A model generated the notes under the pieces. It searched no databases. It was given only the letters and a program-made list of their open reading frames with translations, and was not told the DNA's origin. A program made the translations under genes and the position numbers. From Candidatus Zhuqueibacterota bacterium (GTDB taxonomy: Bacteria > Zhuqueibacterota > Zhuqueibacteria > Residuimicrobiales > Residuimicrobiaceae), in contig CAUJEL010000013.1 of the NCBI GenBank assembly GCA_963169875.1, forward strand, positions 1 through 36,883: DNA of 36,883 nt, read 5' to 3'. Below are positions 26,819-34,289 of this stretch, in pieces; the first letter of the stretch is position 1, and every line of letters begins with the position of its first letter.

Positions 26819-28783
26819 ATGGCAGTGCAAGTCCGCACAAATCCGGCCGTCAAGGTGCCCGCAACGGACCTGACGGCCGTGAAGCGCACCGAGGCGCCCT
26901 TGACCCTGGAAACGCTTTTCGTCTACGGCTCCCTCAACGATGATCACTACTTCCGGCTGATCACGGGTATCACATTGCCCGGACAGCCCGCTGTTCTGCC
27001 CAATTACCGGCGGGTGCAGCCGGAACGTGGATTTGCCTTTGCCATTCCCTGGCAGGGTGACCGCATCGAAGGCCGCCTGCTCACACAAGTCACCCCGGCG
27101 CTGCTCGCCAAACTCGATGAGTATGAATCCGCGGGCACCCTCTACAGCAGAGAGACGGTGCAGGTGTTGGTTGGCAGGCAGACGCTTCCCGCCTATGTCT
27201 ATATCGCCCATCCCGAAGCCCTGCGCCCTTACCTGGAAAAAGGGTTCGCCGAACGTGACCGCATTGAAGAGTACGTCGAACGCAGCGTGCATCGCTACCT
27301 CGAAGCCAAAGCGGATCGCTGCCTGCTGACGGATCGCAAACAGTTGGCTGTCAGCGTGACGCAAGAACTGCTCTCCGAGGAGATTCAGGGGCTCTTGATG
27401 CAGTATTTCCTCGATGATGGCTTGCCGCCCTTTATCATCAAGCATGAAATCGAAAAAGCCAACCTGCCGGATCTCGCCTGGCTGGAAACGGACCGCAAAG
27501 CCCAGCCCTATGCCAGCAACTATCTGGCAATGGCTGTTAAATTTATGGTTTTCAACCAATTGGAGGCCAGGTTCCGCGATGATTTCCGCGGCCACGCCAA
27601 AATAGCCGACGCACTCTATCAGCACACCCTCTCCGCCCTCATGGCCCTCAAGTTGATGGTCGACGCCCAATCCGCCCTCAAGAATGCCATGATCCAGCTT
27701 AAGGTGAACACCCGCCATCCGGATTTCAAGTACCCGGATTATGCCGTGGCTGCCATCTTTATCGCCGAGGAACTTTATCAGGCGAACAAGGCTCAGGAGA
27801 TCGCCGATTGGGTCCGGGATCATCACTGCGATGGCGTATCCCCTCTGGGCGCGGAATTGGAATTCTCTCCGCTTGGCGTGCGCGCCGTCTCCGCCCGCGA
27901 AGGCGAAGACCCGCAGTTTGACAGTTTCTACTATTTTTATGATTTTGATTTGATGCGCCGCGGCTGGAAATTGGGGGCGCACATCGATGACCATGGGTTT
28001 GTCGCCGCGCAGCAGCAGCGTTCCCGTGGATTCATGGAACTCGCGTTTGGCCGCTACCGCCTCCTCGGCGATGTCTCCAAGCCCGCCACCCAGGATCCCT
28101 GGGTCCTGGCCAAACTCATCGATCTGGCGGTGCGAATGATCGATATCCGGCCGCACTCCCTGCACATCAGCATTCAGGCCGATGCGGACGTGCCCTTCAA
28201 ACGGCTCGAGAACCCCGAGTTCTTTCTCTGCCTCCTGCTGCTCGGCGGCGACCTCCGTGAAGATAACGACGGCAAGCTTCGTGAAATGCGCATTTTCCAC
28301 CAGGAAATTCTCCATCCCGACATGGGCGTCTACCTGTCGCGCCTGAACCGCCATCACCAGAATCCCAAAGACAACCGCTGGCAGTCCGTGGTCGAATATC
28401 AATTTCCCAGACTCTACTACGATTATGATTATCAACCGCTGATCCTGGCGCTGAAAGGCTTTCAGCGCGGCGCCAATCCCTATCCGTTCAAGGACTGCCA
28501 TGACTGTCCGGACCAGGAGCTGCACAAGGAAGTGGAGATCGCCTTGAAGCAGTGGGCGACCTTCCCGGCCGCGCTGTCGGACCAGACTCTGAACGATTTT
28601 ATGCAGGTCGTGGCGGCTGGACTCGACGCAGAAGCGTCCAGCGCCGGGCCAGCCTACCGCGCATACGTCACCAGTCAATTACAAATCATCGAACGGCAGT
28701 TGCGCCGTCGCAACCAGCGCATCCTGGATTATCACCAGCGCATCAAACTGCAGCAGCACCGGCAAACCGGAAAATTGGAGTGA
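26819..28783 (+). CDS. Fusion of a gamma-glutamylcyclotransferase-like domain and an amidoligase-like domain
   Basis: A 654-residue cytoplasmic-type protein. Residues about 30-145 look like the GGCT/AIG2 fold: the FVYGSL loop, then LDEYESAGTLYSRETVQV, where the E of DEYE would be the catalytic acid, and AYVYI. A helical middle (about 150-335) is unassigned. From about 342 the GAELEFSPLG motif, HSLHISIQ (about 443), REMRIFHQE and VEYQFPR resemble the glutamine-synthetase-like ligases (glutamate-cysteine ligase and amidoligase families), which form amide bonds using ATP. The C-terminus is charged and helical. The role is not known; making and removing a gamma-glutamyl-type amide is one inference. 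The ATG at 26819 has no clear ribosome-binding site, so the start is uncertain. The next gene starts seven bases after the stop. Confidence 0.6.
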   Translation: MAVQVRTNPAVKVPATDLTAVKRTEAPLTLETLFVYGSLNDDHYFRLITGITLPGQPAVLPNYRRVQPERGFAFAIPWQGDRIEGRLLTQVTPALLAKLDEYESAGTLYSRETVQVLVGRQTLPAYVYIAHPEALRPYLEKGFAERDRIEEYVERSVHRYLEAKADRCLLTDRKQLAVSVTQELLSEEIQGLLMQYFLDDGLPPFIIKHEIEKANLPDLAWLETDRKAQPYASNYLAMAVKFMVFNQLEARFRDDFRGHAKIADALYQHTLSALMALKLMVDAQSALKNAMIQLKVNTRHPDFKYPDYAVAAIFIAEELYQANKAQEIADWVRDHHCDGVSPLGAELEFSPLGVRAVSAREGEDPQFDSFYYFYDFDLMRRGWKLGAHIDDHGFVAAQQQRSRGFMELAFGRYRLLGDVSKPATQDPWVLAKLIDLAVRMIDIRPHSLHISIQADADVPFKRLENPEFFLCLLLLGGDLREDNDGKLREMRIFHQEILHPDMGVYLSRLNRHHQNPKDNRWQSVVEYQFPRLYYDYDYQPLILALKGFQRGANPYPFKDCHDCPDQELHKEVEIALKQWATFPAALSDQTLNDFMQVVAAGLDAEASSAGPAYRAYVTSQLQIIERQLRRRNQRILDYHQRIKLQQHRQTGKLE

Positions 28784-28789
28784 GCGTAC

Positions 28790-29308
28790 GTGAAAGCCCT
28801 TGAAGATGTTATCATCGCCACTCTCACGGCAAACCAGAATGCCCTCATCTCTGCGGTGTGCTGCTCACTGCAAAAGTATGCGGACTCTCATTACGCCGTC
28901 ATCTCCTTTGAACAGCATCAGGACCGCGAGGAAGCGCTGTTAGATGCCTTTCTCACCGGTTTGCAGGAGCCTGATCATCGCGCCTATCTCGACTATGTGG
29001 TCATCAACGCAGGCTTGCGCTCAAGCGAGGGTTATTCACTGGAAGAGGTGCAGAAGGCGCTGTTCTTTTTTGAAGAAGCCGTATGGCAAACGCTGGTGCA
29101 GGCACACCCCTGCGATCTTGAACTGGTGGAAATGCTGGCGTTCTGCACCCGCATCTTCACCCGTGGCCGCGACGTACTGGCACAGATTTATCTGCAAAAA
29201 TCGCTGCACACACAGATCGAACTGGACGATTTACGGGAAAAATTTCAATCCTATCTTAACAGCTCACAAACCACGCCTGGATTGCCAGGCCCGGTAACTA
29301 ACCCATAA
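28790..29308 (+). CDS. Small helical protein, RsbRD N-terminal-like
   Basis: A 172-residue, mostly helical protein without signal peptide or membrane segment. The pattern with a LLDAFLTGLQ helix followed by RSSEGYSLEEVQKALFFFEEAVWQTL resembles the N-terminal domain of RsbRD-type stressosome and sensor proteins, which usually sits in front of STAS or kinase domains; here it stands alone, with a Pro/Thr-rich tail. The assignment is from pattern only. The start is GTG at 28790 with GGAG nine bases upstream that overlaps the end of the fusion gene, so translation is probably coupled. It is followed after nine bases by the isocitrate dehydrogenase gene. Confidence 0.5.
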   Translation: MKALEDVIIATLTANQNALISAVCCSLQKYADSHYAVISFEQHQDREEALLDAFLTGLQEPDHRAYLDYVVINAGLRSSEGYSLEEVQKALFFFEEAVWQTLVQAHPCDLELVEMLAFCTRIFTRGRDVLAQIYLQKSLHTQIELDDLREKFQSYLNSSQTTPGLPGPVTNP

Positions 29309-29317
29309 GGAGAAATC

Positions 29318-30514
29318 ATGAACAACGAGGTTTTGGATCGCGCAAAAGAGCATTTTGGCAAATTGGTGGCAGAACAACTGGCACGCGTCGAACGCATGAA
29401 GCAGGCGCAGCAGGCACCGGACTTTAGCACCTTAAAGCCCATCATCATCGGCTTCTGTTGGGGCGACGGAATTGGTCCGATCATCTCCCAGGAAACACAA
29501 CGCGTCATGGAATATCTGCTGGAAAAAGAAGTGGCGGATAAACGCGTTGATTTTCGCACCATCGAGGGTTTGACCATCGAAAACCGCGTCAAACACCTCA
29601 AGGCCATCCCCGATGACGTCCTCGAAGAGCTGAGGGCTTGCCATGTCATTCTCAAAGCCCCGACCACAACCCCGGAAAAAGGCGGGCCCTATCCCAACAT
29701 CGAAAGCGCCAATGTCGCCATGCGCCGCGAACTCGACCTCTTTGCCAATGTGCGTCCGGTCAAGGTTCCCAAAGAAAACGTGGACTGGATTTTCTTCCGC
29801 GAAAATACCGAAGGCGCCTACATCCTCGGCAGCAAAGGCATCCAGATCACCGATGACCTGGCCATCGATTTCACCGCCGCAACCCTGCAGGGCTCCGAGC
29901 GCATCATTCGCATGGCGTTCGAGTATGCCGCGAAGAATAATATCAACCGCCTCACGGTGGTGACCAAAGCCAATGTCATCAAAACCACGGACGGCCTGTT
30001 CCTGGAAACCGCCGAACGCATCGCCAAAGAGTATCCCCAGGTCAAATGGGATTCGTGGTATATCGATATCATGACGGCCAAACTGATCGACCCGAAGCGG
30101 CGCACGCAATTCCGCGTCGTGGTGTTGCCGAATCTCTATGGCGACATCATCACTGATGAGGCCGCCGAGTTCCAGGGCGGCGTTGGCACCGCGGGCAGCG
30201 CCAATATCGGCACGCGCTACTCCATGTTCGAAGCCATTCATGGCTCCGCCCCGCGCATGATCGATGAAGGCCGCGGCCAGTACGCAGACCCCAGCAGTCT
30301 GATCCGCGCCGCCGCCATGATGATCCGTCACATTGGTTTTGGCGGCAAGGCCGACCAGCTGGAAATGGCCCTGGATATCTGCAGCCAGTTCGAGAAAGAG
30401 GTGGTGATCACCGGTCGTGAAGGCGGCGCCACCGGCCGTCAGTTCTGCGACTATCTGCTCGAGACCATGAAGGATCCTTATCTGCAGAAACGCTGGCAGG
30501 CGCTGGCGCAGTAA
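29318..30514 (+). CDS. icd: Isocitrate dehydrogenase (isocitrate/isopropylmalate dehydrogenase family)
   Basis: A 398-residue beta-decarboxylating dehydrogenase. The substrate-loop region APTTTPEKGGPYPNIES and the helix ANVAMRRELDLFANVRPV (131-148), RENTEGAY (161-168), NLYGD (272-276) and EAIHGSAP (305-312) are family signatures. It would oxidise isocitrate to 2-oxoglutarate and CO2; NAD or NADP preference cannot be read with confidence. Isopropylmalate or homoisocitrate dehydrogenase are alternatives, but the citrate synthase-like and aconitase genes nearby favour isocitrate. An N-terminal extension of about 40 residues precedes the first strand. The ATG at 29318 follows AGGAGA and lies nine bases after the helical gene, so the three genes form one operon. 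Confidence 0.75.
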   Translation: MNNEVLDRAKEHFGKLVAEQLARVERMKQAQQAPDFSTLKPIIIGFCWGDGIGPIISQETQRVMEYLLEKEVADKRVDFRTIEGLTIENRVKHLKAIPDDVLEELRACHVILKAPTTTPEKGGPYPNIESANVAMRRELDLFANVRPVKVPKENVDWIFFRENTEGAYILGSKGIQITDDLAIDFTAATLQGSERIIRMAFEYAAKNNINRLTVVTKANVIKTTDGLFLETAERIAKEYPQVKWDSWYIDIMTAKLIDPKRRTQFRVVVLPNLYGDIITDEAAEFQGGVGTAGSANIGTRYSMFEAIHGSAPRMIDEGRGQYADPSSLIRAAAMMIRHIGFGGKADQLEMALDICSQFEKEVVITGREGGATGRQFCDYLLETMKDPYLQKRWQALAQ

Positions 30515-30523
30515 ACTCGTATT

Positions 30524-30559
30524 GTTCTCGTTCCCAGGCTGTTGCCCGGGAACGAGAAC
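30524..30559. repeat. Perfect 12-bp inverted repeat after icd
   Basis: GTTCTCGTTCCC (30524-30535) and GGGAACGAGAAC (30548-30559), with a further GGC/GCC pair inside. Palindromes of the form CGTTCCC...GGGAACG are widespread dispersed repeats in unrelated bacteria. It begins ten bases after the icd stop and could also protect the 3' end of the mRNA. Confidence 0.7.
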
Positions 30560-30641
30560 CATCTGGCATTCCGCATGAGCGGCTGGAGTTCGTCCCACAA
30601 GGACCGTGGAACGGCGTTATAAGGCTTGCAGCGTTCAACGT

Positions 30642-30664
30642 CCTCCGGCGCTCCGCGCCGGAGG
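30642..30664. repeat. Perfect 10-bp GC hairpin
   Basis: CCTCCGGCGC and GCGCCGGAGG around a TCC loop. No T-run directly follows. Confidence 0.65.
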
Positions 30665-30717
30665 GCAAGTCCGGTCATTCTGCGGCAAAAGGTTTTTTTT
30701 TACTGACTTGTACAAAT

Positions 30718-30747
30718 CCGGACGCTGCCAGGTCTTGCAGCGTCCGG
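30718..30747. repeat. Perfect 11-bp GC hairpin
   Basis: CCGGACGCTGC (30718-30728) and GCAGCGTCCGG (30737-30747) with an 8-base loop. No T-run directly follows on either strand; a T-run lies just upstream on the plus strand (an A-run for the opposite reading). Confidence 0.65.
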
Positions 30748-30811
30748 TGCACCGCCCCGGCGTGATGCGGGGATTTTCCCGATGAATTTTTGCAGCACAA
30801 GGTTCGTTGTA

Positions 30812-30833
30812 CCGCATTTATGCGGCCTTTTTT
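30812..30833 (+). terminator. Small terminator-like hairpin in the lutA leader
   Basis: CCGCA (30812-30816) pairs with TGCGG (30821-30825), extendable by one A/T pair, followed by CC and six T (30828-30833). It lies 68 bases before lutA and could end icd read-through or attenuate lut transcription. Confidence 0.5.
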
Positions 30834-30901
30834 ATCAGGCTGAAGCCTGAACGACCAACATCACCTAAATCCGTCATCCATGTCACCAAACGGGACAAAC
30901 T

Positions 30902-31627
30902 ATGAAAGTTGCTCTGTTCATCCCCTGCCTCTCCGAACACATGTTCGCGGAATCGGCCATGTCCATGGTGAAAGTCCTGGACCATTTCGGCATCGGCATC
31001 GACTATATCGAAGATCAGACCTGTTGCGGACAGCCGGCCTTCAACTCCGGGTACCGCAAGGAGATCATTCCCATCGCAGAGCGTTTCATCAAGCTTTTCG
31101 CGAACCACCAGTACATCGTGGCGCCATCCGGATCCTGCACCGCCATGGTGCGGGTTTTTTACAAGGAATTGGACATTGCGCCCGCGCTCAGACCTGCACT
31201 GGATGACCTCGGCCGCAAAATATTCGAATTCAGCGAATTCATGGTTGACGTGGCGCAGCAGGCTGAAATTGGCGGTTCCTTCCCGCACCGGGTCACCTAT
31301 CACGATTCCTGCCATCTGCTTCGCGAACTGGGCGTCAAGGAACAACCGCGCCACCTCATCCGCTCCATCCCGGATATCGATTTCGTGGAAATGGAGAAAC
31401 CGGATACCTGCTGCGGCTTTGGCGGCACCTTTTCCTATAAAATGGCGGAGGTCTCCCTGGCCATGGTGGCGCGCAAATGCCGCTATATCGAGGAGAGCGG
31501 CGCAGAGTACGTCGTTGGCGCGGATTCCAGCTGTCTCATGAACATCGAAGGCTATTTGCGCAAAAATAACATGCGCGCCCGCGCGCTGCACATCGCCGAT
31601 CTGCTGGCAAAAAGTCTGAACCTGTGA
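30902..31627 (+). CDS. lutA: L-lactate oxidation subunit LutA (CCG-domain protein)
   Basis: A 241-residue protein of the LutA/YkgE family with two cysteine-rich CCG domains: CCGQP (41-45) with APSGSC, and HDSCHLLRELGV with CCGFGG (170-175). These bind an iron-sulfur centre, as in heterodisulfide reductase subunit B and glycolate oxidase GlcF. LutABC together oxidise L-lactate to pyruvate in Bacillus subtilis. It is the first gene of lutABC; the ATG at 30902 is preceded by a weak GGGA and the stop overlaps the spacing to lutB by only 11 bases. Confidence 0.9.
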   Translation: MKVALFIPCLSEHMFAESAMSMVKVLDHFGIGIDYIEDQTCCGQPAFNSGYRKEIIPIAERFIKLFANHQYIVAPSGSCTAMVRVFYKELDIAPALRPALDDLGRKIFEFSEFMVDVAQQAEIGGSFPHRVTYHDSCHLLRELGVKEQPRHLIRSIPDIDFVEMEKPDTCCGFGGTFSYKMAEVSLAMVARKCRYIEESGAEYVVGADSSCLMNIEGYLRKNNMRARALHIADLLAKSLNL

Positions 31628-31638
31628 GGTCAACCATT

Positions 31639-33048
31639 ATGGAACTCTCTCCCAGCAAAACAAAAAATTATCTCCATGACGCATTGCAAGACGCTCGCTT
31701 GCGCGAAGCCGTGGACAAAGCCACGCAAACAGCCCTGAAAAAGCGCCAGGACAAAGTCAACCACATTCCGGTCTGGGAAGACATGCGCTGGCAGGCCCAT
31801 GCCGCCAAACGGGATGCCCTCGAGCATCTGGCTGAAAATCTGGAACTGTTCGAAAAGAACTGCCAGGCCAACGGCATTGTCGTGCATTGGGCCCGCGACG
31901 CCGAAGAAGCGCGCGCTATCATCCTGCAACTCATGCAGGACAAGGGTGTGAAAAATGTGGTCAAATCCAAATCACTGACCACCGAGGAACTGCACCTCAA
32001 TCATTTCCTCGAGGATAACGGTATCGAGACGCTGGAGACCGATCTCGGCGAATACATCGTCCAGCTCCTCGACCAGATTCCCTCCCACCTCACCGCGCCG
32101 GCCCTGCACCTCACCCGCGTCGATGTGGGCAAAGTCTTTCATGAGAAACTCGGGGTTCCCTACACTGAGGATCCGGACGAACTTTTGCAGATCGCGCGAA
32201 CGCGACTGCGGGAAAAATTTCTCGCCGCGGACATGGGCATCTCCGGCGTCAATTTCGCCTTCGCCGATTCCGGCAGCTTTTGCGTGGTGGAAAACGAGGC
32301 CAACGCCTTCCTCACCGTATCGCTGCCGCGCATCCATCTGGCGGTGATGGGGCTGGAAAAACTGCTGCCGGATCAGTCCAAACTGGGCACATTTCTCAAA
32401 CTGCTGCCCATCAGCGCGACGGGACAGAAAGCCTCCAGCTATGTCAATTTCATCGGCGGACCGCGGCGGCAGAGCTGCGGTGAAGGCCCGGAAGAAGTGC
32501 ACGTGCTGCTCCTCGACAACGGCCGTTCGAAGATTCTCGCCGAAAGCCAGCTGCGCGAGACCCTTTTTTGCATCCGCTGCGGCGCCTGTCTCAATGTCTG
32601 CCCCATTTACCAGCAAGTCGGCGGTCACGCCTATGGCTGGGTCTACATGGGACCTATCGGCATCACCCTGATCCCGCAGTATCTCGGCACGCTGGAGGGC
32701 CGCTATGCGCCCTATGTTTCCAGCCTCTGCGGCGCCTGCCACGAGATTTGCCCGGTGCATATCAACATCCCGCACCACCTGCTCACCCTGCGCAACCGCG
32801 TCGTCGACGCCGGGCTCTCGATGAAAGTTGAAAAATGGGGCATTCGCGCATGGGCCTTTCTCGCCAAATATCCAGCGCTGTATCGCTTCGCCACCTGGTT
32901 CCCGGGCAAATTCCAGCAACTGCTGCCCAAAGAAACCGCCTTTCCGGCGCCCGGTTATTTCAAAAAGCGGGCGCTGGGCCGATTCGACCAGAAAGGTTTT
33001 CGCAACCGCTATATGCAATGGAAAAAGAATAATCATTCGAAAGGATAG
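31639..33048 (+). CDS. lutB: L-lactate oxidation iron-sulfur subunit LutB
   Basis: A 469-residue protein with an N-terminal LUD-type domain and a ferredoxin-like part carrying two [4Fe-4S] motifs: C311xxC314xxC317xxxC321P and C364xxC367xxxC371P. The C-terminal helical segment includes the membrane-proximal KWGIRAWAFLAKYP region typical of LutB. It passes electrons from lactate oxidation toward the quinone pool or another acceptor. The ATG at 31639 has GAGGT eight bases upstream; a GTG overlapping the lutA stop would add five residues. lutC follows after two bases. Confidence 0.92.
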   Translation: MELSPSKTKNYLHDALQDARLREAVDKATQTALKKRQDKVNHIPVWEDMRWQAHAAKRDALEHLAENLELFEKNCQANGIVVHWARDAEEARAIILQLMQDKGVKNVVKSKSLTTEELHLNHFLEDNGIETLETDLGEYIVQLLDQIPSHLTAPALHLTRVDVGKVFHEKLGVPYTEDPDELLQIARTRLREKFLAADMGISGVNFAFADSGSFCVVENEANAFLTVSLPRIHLAVMGLEKLLPDQSKLGTFLKLLPISATGQKASSYVNFIGGPRRQSCGEGPEEVHVLLLDNGRSKILAESQLRETLFCIRCGACLNVCPIYQQVGGHAYGWVYMGPIGITLIPQYLGTLEGRYAPYVSSLCGACHEICPVHINIPHHLLTLRNRVVDAGLSMKVEKWGIRAWAFLAKYPALYRFATWFPGKFQQLLPKETAFPAPGYFKKRALGRFDQKGFRNRYMQWKKNNHSKG

Positions 33049-33050
33049 AT

Positions 33051-33734
33051 ATGTCCTCAGCCCGTGAAACGATATTGGCCCATGTGCGCCAGGCGCTCGA
33101 ACATCCCTCCCATGTGCCCGACACCGCTGCGGACATCACCCGGCGGGTCCGCGAGGGGTTGGAAAAGCTCTCGCCACCCGATCCCGGGGGCCTCGCAGAA
33201 CAGTTCAAAAAGGAAGTCGAAACCGTCTCCGGCGAATGTCATCTTTGCGCGGATGATGCCGCCGCAAAAGCCAAACTGCTGCAGCTCTTTCAGGCCGCCG
33301 GGTTGCAACAGATCGCCAGCGATGGCCATGGGCTCAGCCGCACCTATGGCGATCACCTGGTTCAACAGATGCCGGGCACGGCCCACATCGATCCAGCCTC
33401 GCTCAACTATGAGGAACGACGCCGCCAGATTGCGGTGATGCCCGCCGGATTGGTCGAGGCGGATTACGGCATCGCCGACACCGGCTCCCTGGTGATTCTC
33501 TATAGTTGTGAAGCCTCGGGATTGAGCCACGTTCTGCCCGAGACCATTTTCGCTCTGCTGCCCATCGACAGGCTGTTGCCCAATCTCTATTCAGTGACCG
33601 ATCAGGTGCCCCTGGAAAAAAGGAAAAACATGGTCCTCATCACCGGTCCAAGCCGCACCGCGGACATTGAAAAGATACTCATCCTCGGCGCACACGGTCC
33701 CAAACGGTTGGTCGTGCTTATTGTGGGAGTCTGA
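33051..33734 (+). CDS. lutC: L-lactate oxidation subunit LutC (LUD domain)
   Basis: A 227-residue LUD-domain protein. The segment GLVEADYGIADTGSLVILYS and the ending region GPSRTADIEKILILGAHGPKRLVVLIV match LutC/YkgG. It is the third part of the LutABC complex; its exact chemical role is less clear than that of LutA and LutB. The ATG is two bases after lutB with AAAGGA upstream. The frame is intact and of normal length. Confidence 0.92.
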   Translation: MSSARETILAHVRQALEHPSHVPDTAADITRRVREGLEKLSPPDPGGLAEQFKKEVETVSGECHLCADDAAAKAKLLQLFQAAGLQQIASDGHGLSRTYGDHLVQQMPGTAHIDPASLNYEERRRQIAVMPAGLVEADYGIADTGSLVILYSCEASGLSHVLPETIFALLPIDRLLPNLYSVTDQVPLEKRKNMVLITGPSRTADIEKILILGAHGPKRLVVLIVGV

Positions 33735-33735
33735 T

Positions 33736-33942
33736 ATGAAAACCTTGAAAAAATGGGTGGGACACAAGGGAATCGGGCTGATTAATGCCATCCTGGCGGC
33801 CATCATTCTCTACCGCCTCAGCGTCATTGTGGTGCTGAGCCGGCTCGATTACATCATTCTGGCGTATCTGATGTGCTTTCTCATCGTGAGCGGATTCATG
33901 CAGTGGAGCGATAAGATCCCGCGGAAACGATCCCGGGATTAG
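33736..33942 (+). CDS. Small two-helix membrane protein of unknown function
   Basis: A 68-residue protein with two predicted membrane helices, about 13-34 (GLINAILAAIILYRLSVIVV) and 38-55 (DYIILAYLMCFLIVSGFM), a short loop between them, and basic ends. I recognise no family. The ATG at 33736 has GGGAG seven bases upstream overlapping the end of lutC, and there is a single base between the genes, so it is translated as part of the lut operon. It could anchor the Lut complex at the membrane, which is inference only. Its last eight codons form part of a 36-bp repeat that recurs 75 bases downstream. Confidence 0.7.
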   Translation: MKTLKKWVGHKGIGLINAILAAIILYRLSVIVVLSRLDYIILAYLMCFLIVSGFMQWSDKIPRKRSRD

Positions 33943-34030
33943 CCGGACAAGCGTTCCGTGGTTTCCCCGGCGGCATCAGCTCCGCGGACAGAAACGCGGA
34001 AACGATCCCGGGATTAGCCGGATAAGCGTT
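33920..34030. repeat. 36-bp direct repeat at the end of the small membrane protein gene
   Basis: Copies at 33920-33955 and 33995-34030 differ at one base (33948 C, 34023 T). Each begins CGCGGAAACGATCCCGGGAT and contains the palindrome ATCCCGGGAT. The first copy covers the 3' end and stop of the upstream gene; the second is noncoding. The 39 bases between them are not part of the repeat. Confidence 0.9.
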
Positions 34031-34289
34031 GGTCAATGTCGCAATAAATCCCTTTTGTCCGTGCCATTTAATCCGTTTTATTCCTGAACCGCCAAGGACA
34101 GAGTTCGCCGGGGATGTTTTTGTTGAGATAATGGTATATGATTTGATTCGAATTACAACTCCGTCTCAAATGTTTCAATCGATGTTATTTTTTTGTTTTT
34201 CTTTTCTTTGCGTATCTCTGCATTCTTTACGGTGAATATTTCAGGCTAATTGGCAACTATTTTTAAACAACCTTTGAAAGGAATCTTTT
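34031..34289. other. AT-rich spacer before aconitase
   Basis: About 260 bases, clearly richer in A and T than the genes on either side, especially from 34120. It should hold the aconitase promoter, but I see no strong -35/-10 pair. One open frame (34029-34235) has no recognisable protein character and is not called. AAAGGAA at 34276-34282 is the ribosome-binding site of the next gene. Confidence 0.5.

Larger units (their letters stand above)
30515..30901. other. Hairpin-rich spacer between icd and lutA
   Basis: A 387-base stretch without a convincing gene. It contains at least five inverted repeats, listed separately where strong, plus a run of nine T near 30692-30700 and a small palindrome TCAGGCT-GA-AGCCTGA (30835-30850). 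The density and the type of palindrome suggest one or more dispersed repetitive elements as well as the 3' end of the icd operon and the leader of lutABC. Confidence 0.6.

Noticed and set aside
26741-28678. Long open frame (645 codons) on the minus strand opposite the GGCT-amidoligase gene
   Set aside because: It has no recognisable domains, while the plus frame has YGSL, ELEF and other motifs and sits in an operon with good spacing. The antisense frame is open because TTA, CTA and TCA codons are rare in this genome.
29432-30598. Minus-strand frame opposite icd
   Set aside because: No family resemblance and fully explained by codon bias of the overlapping isocitrate dehydrogenase gene; the same applies opposite lutB (31972-33036).
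30408-30678. Minus-strand frames through the icd 3' end and the following palindromes
   Set aside because: Their sequence is the translation of palindromic repeats, a known source of false genes.
34029-34235. 68-codon frame in the AT-rich spacer before aconitase
   Set aside because: No ribosome-binding site, low-complexity Phe/Cys/Ser-rich end, and no recognisable family; the stretch is better read as noncoding.
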